A stretch of 35,686 nt of DNA, from the IMG/VR virus record IMGVR_UViG_3300048586_000896, positions 1-35,686 of that record; one strand, 5' to 3'. The notes under the pieces were generated by a model. The model did no database searches, was not told where the DNA came from, and saw nothing but the letters and a program-made list of their open reading frames with translations. This DNA is from a virus. Positions 1 to 6,458 of the stretch are shown here, one piece after another (position 1 is the stretch's first letter; every line of letters starts with the position of its first letter). The translations under genes were made by a program, and so were the position numbers.

Positions 1-789
1 CTACGCGGCGCGTGGGCGGGGCTCGGCAAGCTCAGAGATCGCCGCCAGCGAACGCACGTTCTCCGCGGTCAACCAATGGCCGCGATGCCTTCGCATCACG
101 TTGTGGCGGGCGAGCATGGCGGCACAGACGATGACGGCATGTCGTGCCGTCGAGGGCGTCTCGGCGATGATCGCCTCGGCCGTTTCGTAGACCGCCGACG
201 CGGCCTTGCTGGCTATTTCCGATGCCTCGCGGTAGCCGCATGAGATTCGCGCCTGCTCAAGCTCGGCCTCGTATCGGGTCGCCACCCCATGCAGCCTCCG
301 AAACTCATCAAGCCGATCCACAACAAAGGGCGATCTCGGGTTTGCGATCTGCTGGCCGATCTCCCAGGCCGACGCGATGTAGCGCGTCTGCTGCGGAAAG
401 CTGCGAACCAGCGGATAGTCGTCGATGCCGCGTTCGACCTCTCCGTTCAACCAGCAGCTGGCCAGATTGGGCCGCGTCCGCTTGTCACGATACCGCGTGA
501 CCAGCAGTTCCGCTGGCGGCTCGGGCTGGGTGTAGGCCGCGATCGCAGCGTTCTCCCGTTCGGTCCCGGCAGCGAGCACGGCGACGAATTTCGCAAGCAG
601 ATCGTTCAAGGTTTCGAACTGGTCGCTATCCAGTTCCGATGATGCCGCCCCGCCCTGAGGCTCCCACCGTCCGCCGTGTACACGGTCGAGTGCGGACGGC
701 GCTGCAAGCGCTACTCCTGCGCCTCCGGTTGCCGATATGGCGGCGAGCGCCCGCACCACGGCGCGCCTCGATATGTTGGTGATAGTCAT
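1..789 (-). CDS. Tat-signal hypothetical protein of phage element A
   Basis: This 262-residue protein starts with a twin-arginine type signal: SRRAVVRALA at residues 7-16, an alanine/glycine-rich hydrophobic stretch, then an ALAAPSA cleavage region near residue 30. The rest is a soluble, helix-prone domain with no motif I can assign. Similar short proteins with Tat-like leaders are frequent near alphaproteobacterial prophages; that is recall, not a search. The ATG at 789 is preferred over the one at 795 because AGGA lies 7 nt before it and only 1 nt before the other. It is transcribed leftward, away from the structured RNA at 842-1060. It holds the position that the acidic protein at 21599-22249 holds in element B. 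Export is inferred; the function is unknown. Confidence 0.7.
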   Translation of the reverse strand: MTITNISRRAVVRALAAISATGGAGVALAAPSALDRVHGGRWEPQGGAASSELDSDQFETLNDLLAKFVAVLAAGTERENAAIAAYTQPEPPAELLVTRYRDKRTRPNLASCWLNGEVERGIDDYPLVRSFPQQTRYIASAWEIGQQIANPRSPFVVDRLDEFRRLHGVATRYEAELEQARISCGYREASEIASKAASAVYETAEAIIAETPSTARHAVIVCAAMLARHNVMRRHRGHWLTAENVRSLAAISELAEPRPRAA

Positions 790-841
790 GGTCATGTCCT
801 GAATTGGCCTCTCACAGCCGATCCGGGGACGGCCCGGAGCC

Positions 842-1060
842 GGGGGGTGAGAACCTGCCAGGACGACAGGTCGGAACGCTTTTAAGGGTCTCCCCTCTGG
901 ACAGCACGTCCGCCCCCGGCCATAAAGGTCGGGATCGGAGCCGCGCCGCCAAGCGCGTCCGTTGTGCCGAAATCGGCACTCTCGCCCGCTCCCCTCGCCA
1001 AAGGGGAACGACCTCGTCAAAGGTCTATCGGGCACAGTCCTAGTCCGGGTTCTCACACCC
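842..1060 (+). ncRNA. Structured RNA element, copy 1
   Basis: A closing helix P1 pairs 842-855 with 1048-1060 (TGAGAACC/GGTTCTCA plus flanking G-C pairs and one bulged A). Inside it P2 pairs 860-864 with 1037-1041 (AGGAC/GTCCT). Local hairpins follow: 899-902/908-911, 915-921/927-933, 942-946/953-957, 964-969/974-979, 990-995/1002-1007 and 1010-1014/1021-1025. Three of them show related hexaloops, CGCCAA, CGCCAA and CGTCAA. Another stem with a GCAA loop (1100-1115) lies 39 nt downstream. A second copy at 22345-22570 changes both sides of several helices yet keeps pairing. The plus strand is favoured because G919 pairs with U929 as a wobble, which would be an A-C mismatch on the minus strand. 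This is one base pair of evidence, so the strand is tentative. It sits in a divergent gap, 111 nt before the next rightward gene. Family unknown; could be an antisense, protein-binding or leader RNA. Confidence 0.75.
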
Positions 1061-1117
1061 ACCGGACACGCTGCAACTGTTCGCTTAAATCGTCAAGCAC
1101 TGCCCGCAAGGGCAGAC

Positions 1118-1141
1118 GCTTGCGCGCGCCCTCACCTTGCG
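1118..1141. repeat. 24-bp intergenic repeat, copy 1
   Basis: A 24-bp sequence (GCTTGCGCGCGCCC followed by TCACCTTGCG) is found exactly again at 1929-1952, and in degenerate form at 24865-24890. Each copy lies 29-34 nt before the ribosome-binding region or start of a small rightward early gene. It could be a REP-like element or part of a shared promoter. I see no convincing -10 box at a fixed distance. Confidence 0.55.
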
Positions 1142-1170
1142 TCAAGCTCCGCGCTACGGAGGATATGCTC

Positions 1171-1365
1171 ATGGACGAGATCAAAGCAGGAAGCGTCGTT
1201 CAGCTGAAGTCCGGAGGGCCGCGCATGACGGTTTCCGAGGTTGGCCAGGCACAATTCGAGGAGCGGCTGAGCGCCTGGTGCGACTGGTTCGTTCAGGACA
1301 AGGCGCCATGGAAGAAGGAAAACGGCGTGTTCCCCCTGACCTCGCTCAAGCTGATAGAGCCGTAG
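1171..1365 (+). CDS. YodC-type (DUF2158) small protein
   Basis: This 64-residue protein begins MDEIKAGSVVQLKSGGPRMT, the hallmark of the YodC/DUF2158 family (a short beta-rich domain with a LKSGGPxMTV core). The family's later W-[CF]-x-W-F element is visible as AWCDWF at residues 36-41. Family length is about 55-70, so it appears complete. Function of the family is not established; members are common in phages and mobile elements. The ATG at 1171 lies 8 nt after GGAGG (1158-1162); the ATG at 1165 is too close to that site. It is the first rightward gene after RNA copy 1. Confidence 0.8.
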   Translation: MDEIKAGSVVQLKSGGPRMTVSEVGQAQFEERLSAWCDWFVQDKAPWKKENGVFPLTSLKLIEP

Positions 1366-1394
1366 CAGGTCGACAACCTCGCGAACCGCGGCCC

Positions 1395-1901
1395 ATGCAT
1401 CCGCTGTGGACCGCGGATGAATACGACATCGTCCGAGGGCGCTGGCCCGACGTCGACGCAATCAGGCAGGCTTTGCCTCACCGCAGCGTCGCGGCCGTCA
1501 TCAACACCGCCGCAAGGCTCGGCATCCGCAAGAAGCTGCACGTCTGGACCGCCGAGGAGGACACGAAGCTACGCCGCATGGTGAGGGCGCAAACGCCCGT
1601 CCGCGAGATCGCGCGCGCGCTCGGCATGGAGTGGATGCAGGTCCAGAACCGGATGAACTATGCAGGCGTGCGGTTCTCTCGCCGCCCCCTCAAACCCACC
1701 GGCGACGATCTGAAGGATTCAATCCGCCGGCGCGCCCACCAGCTCAACTTTACGCTGGTCGAGCTCGACGCCGCCTGCGGCACAGGTCAGTACTTCCAAG
1801 GTTTCGGGGACCGGCGCTACCCTATGGCCCAGCGCCATCTCGCCAAGGCGCTGCAGGTGCTCGGCGGCCGGCTCCGGATCGAATGGGAGCCTGCCGAGTA
1901 G
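1395..1901 (+). CDS. Double SANT/Myb-like DNA-binding protein
   Basis: This 168-residue protein carries two tandem SANT/Myb-like helical repeats, beginning LWTADEYDIV (residues 4-13) and VWTAEEDTKL (residues 50-59). Each ends in a helix-turn-helix-like segment (RSVAAVINTAARLGI; MQVQNRMNYAGVRF). The C-terminal part has another helical section, DLKDSIRRRAHQLNFTLVEL. This pattern fits a phage or mobile-element transcription factor; its target is unknown. The start at 1395 is chosen because the first repeat begins directly after it, although no strong ribosome-binding site is seen. The longer frame upstream overlaps the YodC gene and has no domain. It sits 29 nt after that gene, so co-transcription is likely. 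Confidence 0.75.
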   Translation: MHPLWTADEYDIVRGRWPDVDAIRQALPHRSVAAVINTAARLGIRKKLHVWTAEEDTKLRRMVRAQTPVREIARALGMEWMQVQNRMNYAGVRFSRRPLKPTGDDLKDSIRRRAHQLNFTLVELDAACGTGQYFQGFGDRRYPMAQRHLAKALQVLGGRLRIEWEPAE

Positions 1902-1928
1902 CGCCGCCCGACGTGGCCAAGGCAGGCC

Positions 1929-1952
1929 GCTTGCGCGCGCCCTCACCTTGCG
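1929..1952. repeat. 24-bp intergenic repeat, copy 2
   Basis: Exact copy of the repeat at 1118-1141. It lies in the 85-nt gap before the gene at 1987. The shared position ahead of early genes suggests a regulatory or REP-like role. Confidence 0.55.
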
Positions 1953-1986
1953 GCAGGGTCAACTGATTAGCATCAAGGAGGAACAT

Positions 1987-2253
1987 ATGGCTGGAGAAGT
2001 AGAGATATCGGGTGATGATGATCCCTATCCGTTGGGGATCAACAATCTGAAGATCATGCGAGCGATGCTCGTGGAAGAACGGCGCAAGGTAGTGGCGGTT
2101 GGTCTGTCTCTTCGCGAGCACAACGGTGAAGGCGGGCTGCGCGGCGCAGAGATTAAGATTCTTCAGGAGCAGATCGAAGCCGTCGACCGTGCGATCAAGG
2201 ATGAGGAGAGCCTCCAGCCCTCGGTGTACGAAACCAGGGGAATGATCGGCTAA
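1987..2253 (+). CDS. MAGEVEISGDD-family small protein (element A)
   Basis: This 88-residue protein starts MAGEVEISGDDDPYPL and ends in a charged helix with the motif QIEAVDRAIKDE. It shares both ends with the 89-residue protein at 24922-25191 of element B, while the middle differs. That makes it a conserved early gene of this element family. The ATG is preceded by AAGGAGG with 6 nt spacing, so strong translation is expected. The stop overlaps the stop of the convergent gene at 2250 by a few bases. No known domain is recognised; a short coiled coil at the C-terminus is likely. Confidence 0.75.
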   Translation: MAGEVEISGDDDPYPLGINNLKIMRAMLVEERRKVVAVGLSLREHNGEGGLRGAEIKILQEQIEAVDRAIKDEESLQPSVYETRGMIG

Positions 2254-3377
2254 GCCGCTTCGCAGGTGATCCGCGCGCCGCTCGCCCTGAGCACGTAGTC
2301 CACGACCTCAGGCTTGAGCGTCCGCTTCAGCTGCCATGCCAGCGACTTGGGCTCTTTCCGGCTGGTCAGCGAATTGACCTTCTGCCGGCAGGCTTTGCTG
2401 CAGGTGGTCGACCACGGCATCTTCGAGACATAGGCACCGCCGCACCAATGGCACGTAAGGTGGTGCTCGGCGGGAGCGTAGTTCCTCCTGTGCCAGGCCT
2501 TGCTGGCGACATCGTGCGAGCATCGGTCGGAGCAGTAGATCTGGTGCTCGGTCGCTGGCGTGAACGGCTCGCCGCAGTGCTGGCAGAGCCGCGTTTCGTC
2601 GGCGAGGCGTTCGCGCTCCAGCCGGGCCTTCAGGCGTCCGTCGCACACCTTCGAGCAGCATTTTTGGCGGCTTGTACGCGGTCGGAAGGTCCGTTCGCAT
2701 TCCGCGCACTGAATATCCGGGAGCACCCTCTGCGAGGCGATCTTGCATTCCAGGGTGCAATAGACCTGTTCCGGCCGATCGCTGCGAAACGTGTTGCCGC
2801 ACTGCGGGCAGTTCTTGGTCGGTGCCCTGTCCTTGCTGATGATGCGGATCGCCTCGCGATACACCGCACCTCGATAATTTTCGGGCCGCCACGTGCGGTG
2901 CGCCACCGCCTGCCGCGCACAATCCGCAGAGCAAAAGCGGCGGACACGTTCGAAACGCTCGGCTTCCGGCTGCTCCATCGGCCCCTGACACCACGAGCAG
3001 TGGTCGGGCGAGTCCGTCCACTCGCGCTGGCCCTGTTCCCACGTCGGCCGTTTCAGGCCCAGCAGGCTCTCGGCCTGGGCGACAAGTTCCGCTGCCTCAC
3101 GGTCAGCTCGCGACCATGGCTCCCCCTTCTCGCAGAATGCGGAGCGCAGACCCTGGACCATCGGCGCCTCGTGCTCGAACGGAGAAAACCGCCAGTCGCG
3201 TAGCCGGTCCATCACCCTGTTGATGACGTGCTGGCGCTTCTTGTCCGATAGGATCGGACCCACGGGCGCCAGCCTGATAGGACGCGATTGCCCATAGCGA
3301 AAATCCGAGTAGCCGCTGAAGGCCCCCGGCCCGAAACTCGCCACAACCTCGTCTCGCTGCCTGCGTCGCCTGCTCAT
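2250..3377 (-). CDS. Five-zinc-finger protein at the end of late operon A
   Basis: This 375-residue protein has an N-terminal region of about 140 residues followed by five Cys-rich units of the form C-x2-C, about 15 residues, then C-x3-C: CSWC..CSADC, CPQC..CTLEC, CAEC..CSKVC, CQHC..CSDRC and CHWC..CSKAC. These are typical structural zinc ribbons or knuckles. The tail is basic. A four-unit relative is found at 27359-28282, also directly downstream of a terL-containing operon. The start at 3377 overlaps the stop of the upstream gene as ATGA. A role in nucleic-acid binding is inferred from the fingers and charge; a link to packaging is suggested only by position. Confidence 0.7.
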   Translation of the reverse strand: MSRRRRQRDEVVASFGPGAFSGYSDFRYGQSRPIRLAPVGPILSDKKRQHVINRVMDRLRDWRFSPFEHEAPMVQGLRSAFCEKGEPWSRADREAAELVAQAESLLGLKRPTWEQGQREWTDSPDHCSWCQGPMEQPEAERFERVRRFCSADCARQAVAHRTWRPENYRGAVYREAIRIISKDRAPTKNCPQCGNTFRSDRPEQVYCTLECKIASQRVLPDIQCAECERTFRPRTSRQKCCSKVCDGRLKARLERERLADETRLCQHCGEPFTPATEHQIYCSDRCSHDVASKAWHRRNYAPAEHHLTCHWCGGAYVSKMPWSTTCSKACRQKVNSLTSRKEPKSLAWQLKRTLKPEVVDYVLRASGARITCEAA

Positions 3378-3865
3378 CCGAACACCGCGTCGAACGCCGA
3401 CGGCGTTATGTCCTGCGTCGGCGCTGCCTTCCCCTCGCCTGTGGAGGCATCCAGGAAGGCGACGTCCATCGCGCCAAGGATTCGCCACTCGCCCGGCGTG
3501 AAGGATTCGCCCATCATCTCGGCGCAGGCCTTCATCTCGGCTGCGGGCAGCGGAAGCCAACTGTTCATGCCCGCCTGCCGGCCCCGGTTCATCGCCCAGA
3601 AGGCCTGCCACAGGCGCTCGTCATCATCATCGATATCGGGATCGTTCCCGGCCACCGCCTGCCGCACCGCCCCGCACAGGCCCTCCGCAGCACCCGCCTG
3701 GAGCCGCCGTTCCTCCCGCAGGGCATCCCGCACCTGGTCGATCAGCCATTCGGCCGCCAGCACCGCGGCGACGTTCTCCGGCGTGACGTTCCGGACGTCG
3801 CTGCGGACCTCGACGAGGATGCCGGTCGGAAGGCCGCTGTGCGGGTGCAGGATGTTCACCTTCAC
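3374..3865 (-). CDS. Phage late-operon protein, 163 residues
   Basis: This acidic, helix-rich protein has a GTG start at 3865, three nt after the upstream gene's stop, and its own stop overlaps the next gene's ATG. Its second half contains FTPGEWRILGAMDVAFLDA, a pattern I associate with small phage tail-assembly or late proteins. I cannot place it in a family. Its position just after the tape-measure and Ntn-like genes fits a tail-assembly role, which is inference only. Confidence 0.6.
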   Translation of the reverse strand: MKVNILHPHSGLPTGILVEVRSDVRNVTPENVAAVLAAEWLIDQVRDALREERRLQAGAAEGLCGAVRQAVAGNDPDIDDDDERLWQAFWAMNRGRQAGMNSWLPLPAAEMKACAEMMGESFTPGEWRILGAMDVAFLDASTGEGKAAPTQDITPSAFDAVFG

Positions 3866-3868
3866 AGC

Positions 3869-4618
3869 CTACGCCCTGAGCTTTTTCGCCTCGCGCACCG
3901 CCGCACGGCGCTGCTGGCGGTTCATGCCCGTCGCTTTCAGCGACGTGACGTTGGTGCCGGCGAAGGGGTTGATCTTCTCGCCGATCCTGTCGTCCGGCCA
4001 GGTGTGGATGCGCTCGGTCTGGACGCCGGCCGCGGAGATCGTGGTCAGGTCGATAAACCCGCCGATGATGTAAGCCGCCGCGGTCAGACCGTCGGCATTG
4101 ATGCCCTTCTCCCGGCGCATAATCTCCATCAAGCGAACGCCACCATCCCGCAGCGTTCCGGCCGCGGCGATGGGCGCATGAATGTGCCCCACCGCTCTCT
4201 CGTGAGTGATACCGCATACGACTGTTTTCCGGGTGCTGTAGAGCTTCCAGCCTTCCACGAAACCGGGTTCATCGGCGGTGCGGAAATAGTAGACGATCGG
4301 CCCGTCCGCCTCCGAGAAGCCGGCCACGCAAACATCGGAGGATTGGCCGGGCGGCATCTGCCGGGCCATGCCGGGAAGCATGGCCCCAAATACAAGCATC
4401 GCGGCATCGAGGCCGCCGCGCAGGATCGCCTCGGTGAGTCCGGCGGCTATTTTCTTGCCCCAGCCGACATGCCCGCGGGAAGTGATCGCCACGCGATGGC
4501 CGGGTACCAGCGTTACCTTGCGCTCGAGGCGGCGCAGCACGCCGTCGCCGTCATAGCCCGCCCCGTCCGTCAGCATCTCGACGCGGTCGGCAAAGCAGGT
4601 TGCCATGTAGAAGCTCAT
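3869..4618 (-). CDS. Ntn-hydrolase/proteasome-beta-like phage protein
   Basis: This 249-residue protein begins MSFYMATCFADRVEMLTDGA, followed by a charged strand and AITSRGHVGWG. The run of a short N-terminal strand, DG turn, basic RKV strand and small-residue G turn resembles proteasome-beta/HslV-type Ntn hydrolases, in which a Thr, Ser or Cys is exposed as nucleophile. T7 or C8 would be candidates here. This is a fold-level guess from sequence layout. The C-terminus is basic (MNRQQRRAAVREAKKLRA). ATG at 4618 overlaps the upstream stop as ATGA, so translation is coupled to the tape measure gene. Confidence 0.55.
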   Translation of the reverse strand: MSFYMATCFADRVEMLTDGAGYDGDGVLRRLERKVTLVPGHRVAITSRGHVGWGKKIAAGLTEAILRGGLDAAMLVFGAMLPGMARQMPPGQSSDVCVAGFSEADGPIVYYFRTADEPGFVEGWKLYSTRKTVVCGITHERAVGHIHAPIAAAGTLRDGGVRLMEIMRREKGINADGLTAAAYIIGGFIDLTTISAAGVQTERIHTWPDDRIGEKINPFAGTNVTSLKATGMNRQQRRAAVREAKKLRA

Positions 4619-6450
4619 GCTGCTTTCTCCTGTACAAAGGCGGCCGCGACCATCGCGGCGATTTTTTCGGGAGGCAGATCGAAGATCGGCTCGACCACGG
4701 CATCAACCCAGTCCCAGACAGACTCCTTCGCGCCCTTGAAGATGCCGGCTGCGACCTGCCCGATAGTGCCGAGAAGGTCCTTGACCTGCTCGTAGCCGTC
4801 CATCTGGCGGGCGATCTCTTCGTTGATCCGGATGTCGGTGGCGAGCCGCTGGCCGAGCTGGGTATTGATGTCGACGCCGACGCTGCGCAGCTCGGCGTGT
4901 ACACGCTGCTCCACAGGATCGCGCATAAGCTGGGCGCGTTCGAACAAGAGGTCTTTCTGCAGTTCGATCACCGCGTTGAACCGCCGCTCTTCCTCGGTCT
5001 CCAACTTGGTCGCGTCGGCACTCCGCTGCCGCGTCTCGACGCTGCGCCGGGCCGCCTTCTCCGCCTCGTCCCGCTCGATGGTTTCGCGGGCGAGCTCGTT
5101 GGCCTGAAGGCGGGTCAGCTCGACGCCCTCGCGCTGGGCGTCGGCAAGGATTCGCTCGGTCTCCGCCATCTCGCGCCGCTGGTCCGCCGTGAGCTTCAGC
5201 TCCTCGCGGAAGCGCTTGATGAACTCCGCGGCCTGGTCGATCGACTGCTCCTCCTCGATCGTGATCGTCGGCAGGTTCGTCACCCCGCCCGTTTCGCCGA
5301 TCGTGCCGCGGCCTGCGTTGGCGAGGATGCGCGCGATCTCCTGCTCCATCTCGGCGCGGGCCTTCGCCAGCTCCTGTGTGGCCTCGATCGCATCGAAACC
5401 GAGCTTGCGCTGGTTCTCGATCGCGTCCTCCAGGATCTTGGCGCGGCGCTCGAGCCCGATGAGGTTGGCCCTGCCGCTGGCGAACTCCTGCGTCTCGCCG
5501 GCGCGTGCGAGCGACGGATCGATCATGCCTGCCGCGTCGAGCTTGCCGACCAGCCATTGGAACACGTCGGCGTTGCCGATCTCGGCCATCTTGTCGCGGA
5601 GCTGGTCGAGATAGCTGACCGTGTTGAAGATGCCGACCTTCGCCGCGATCTCGAAATTGCGCCACGCCGTCGACCAGCGGCGATCCATCTCGTCGGCCTT
5701 GCGGATCATCTCCTCGTCGAAGATCGCGCCGGCTTCCTCGGCCGAGCGGATGATGCCCTCGATCTCGCCGTCGGCCATCTGCAGGAACTTCACCATGCGC
5801 TCGCCGCCGGTGCCGCCGAACAGCTCGTCGAAGATGCGCGTGCCCGCCGCCACGTCCTTCAGTCGCTGGGTGCGGGCGATCAGTTCCTGCATCAGCTCGG
5901 AGGGCTGCTTCAGCCGGGTCCGGATATCCTGCTGCGACATCCCGAGTCGCTTGAACGCGTCGGCCGCGCTGCCCTTCCCTGTCGACACGAACTCGTCGGC
6001 GCGGATGTTCAGTTCCTTGAACGCGTCGGTGAGCGCGTCGATCGGCACGCGCGTGGTCTCGGCCACCGCCTTCCACTGTTGGAACGCGCGCACGCTGAGA
6101 CCCGCCCGGGCCGCCTCGTCGCCGAGCTGCGCGACCTCGCGCACCAGGCCGCGCACGCGCGTCACGATGCCCTCGACACCGCCGGCCGTGAGCCCGCCGA
6201 CAATGCCCACGGCAAAGGCCTTGCCGTAGCTGCCGATCTTCAGGGAGGCCTGCGCCAGCGCCTGGTTGATCCGCGACGTGGCGTTGACCATGTCGCGTTC
6301 CATCGCCTCGGTGGCGGTCCTGCTGCCGCGGCGCATGCGCTGGTAGCTGCCGTCGGCGGTCCCCGCCGCCTTCAGCATGTTCTTCTCGAAATCGCGGATG
6401 CGCGCCTCGAGGAGTACGATCAGGCGTTCGGCATCGGTCTCACCGGCCAT
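4615..6450 (-). CDS. Phage tail tape-measure-like protein
   Basis: This 611-residue protein is mostly alpha-helical with long charged, coiled-coil-prone stretches (for example residues 380-500). A small hydrophobic glycine-rich segment, AFAVGIVGGLTAGGVEGI, lies near residues 77-94. Tape-measure proteins have this build and set tail length by spanning the tail tube. At 611 residues it would specify a short tail. GAGGTGAG precedes the ATG. It lies directly downstream of terL, eight nt away, instead of after the tail-tube gene, which is unusual. Element B lacks a counterpart. Confidence 0.75.
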   Translation of the reverse strand: MAGETDAERLIVLLEARIRDFEKNMLKAAGTADGSYQRMRRGSRTATEAMERDMVNATSRINQALAQASLKIGSYGKAFAVGIVGGLTAGGVEGIVTRVRGLVREVAQLGDEAARAGLSVRAFQQWKAVAETTRVPIDALTDAFKELNIRADEFVSTGKGSAADAFKRLGMSQQDIRTRLKQPSELMQELIARTQRLKDVAAGTRIFDELFGGTGGERMVKFLQMADGEIEGIIRSAEEAGAIFDEEMIRKADEMDRRWSTAWRNFEIAAKVGIFNTVSYLDQLRDKMAEIGNADVFQWLVGKLDAAGMIDPSLARAGETQEFASGRANLIGLERRAKILEDAIENQRKLGFDAIEATQELAKARAEMEQEIARILANAGRGTIGETGGVTNLPTITIEEEQSIDQAAEFIKRFREELKLTADQRREMAETERILADAQREGVELTRLQANELARETIERDEAEKAARRSVETRQRSADATKLETEEERRFNAVIELQKDLLFERAQLMRDPVEQRVHAELRSVGVDINTQLGQRLATDIRINEEIARQMDGYEQVKDLLGTIGQVAAGIFKGAKESVWDWVDAVVEPIFDLPPEKIAAMVAAAFVQEKAA

Positions 6451-6458
6451 GGCTCACC

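Noticed and set aside
842-1060. HEARO / OMEGA-type guide RNA.
   Set aside because: Those RNAs lie next to IscB, IsrB or TnpB genes. The nearest genes here encode a YodC-type protein and a bL12 homologue, with no RuvC-type nuclease nearby.
796-1062. Leftward reading frame through RNA copy 1, encoding text also seen through copy 2 (for example NGRAWRRGS and YGRGRTCCPEG).
   Set aside because: The peptides are alike only because the nucleotides are conserved. The few differences I could read in the aligned part change amino acids, and the larger changes preserve base pairing, so RNA structure and not protein is under selection. The frame ahead of the Tat-signal gene is treated as non-coding.
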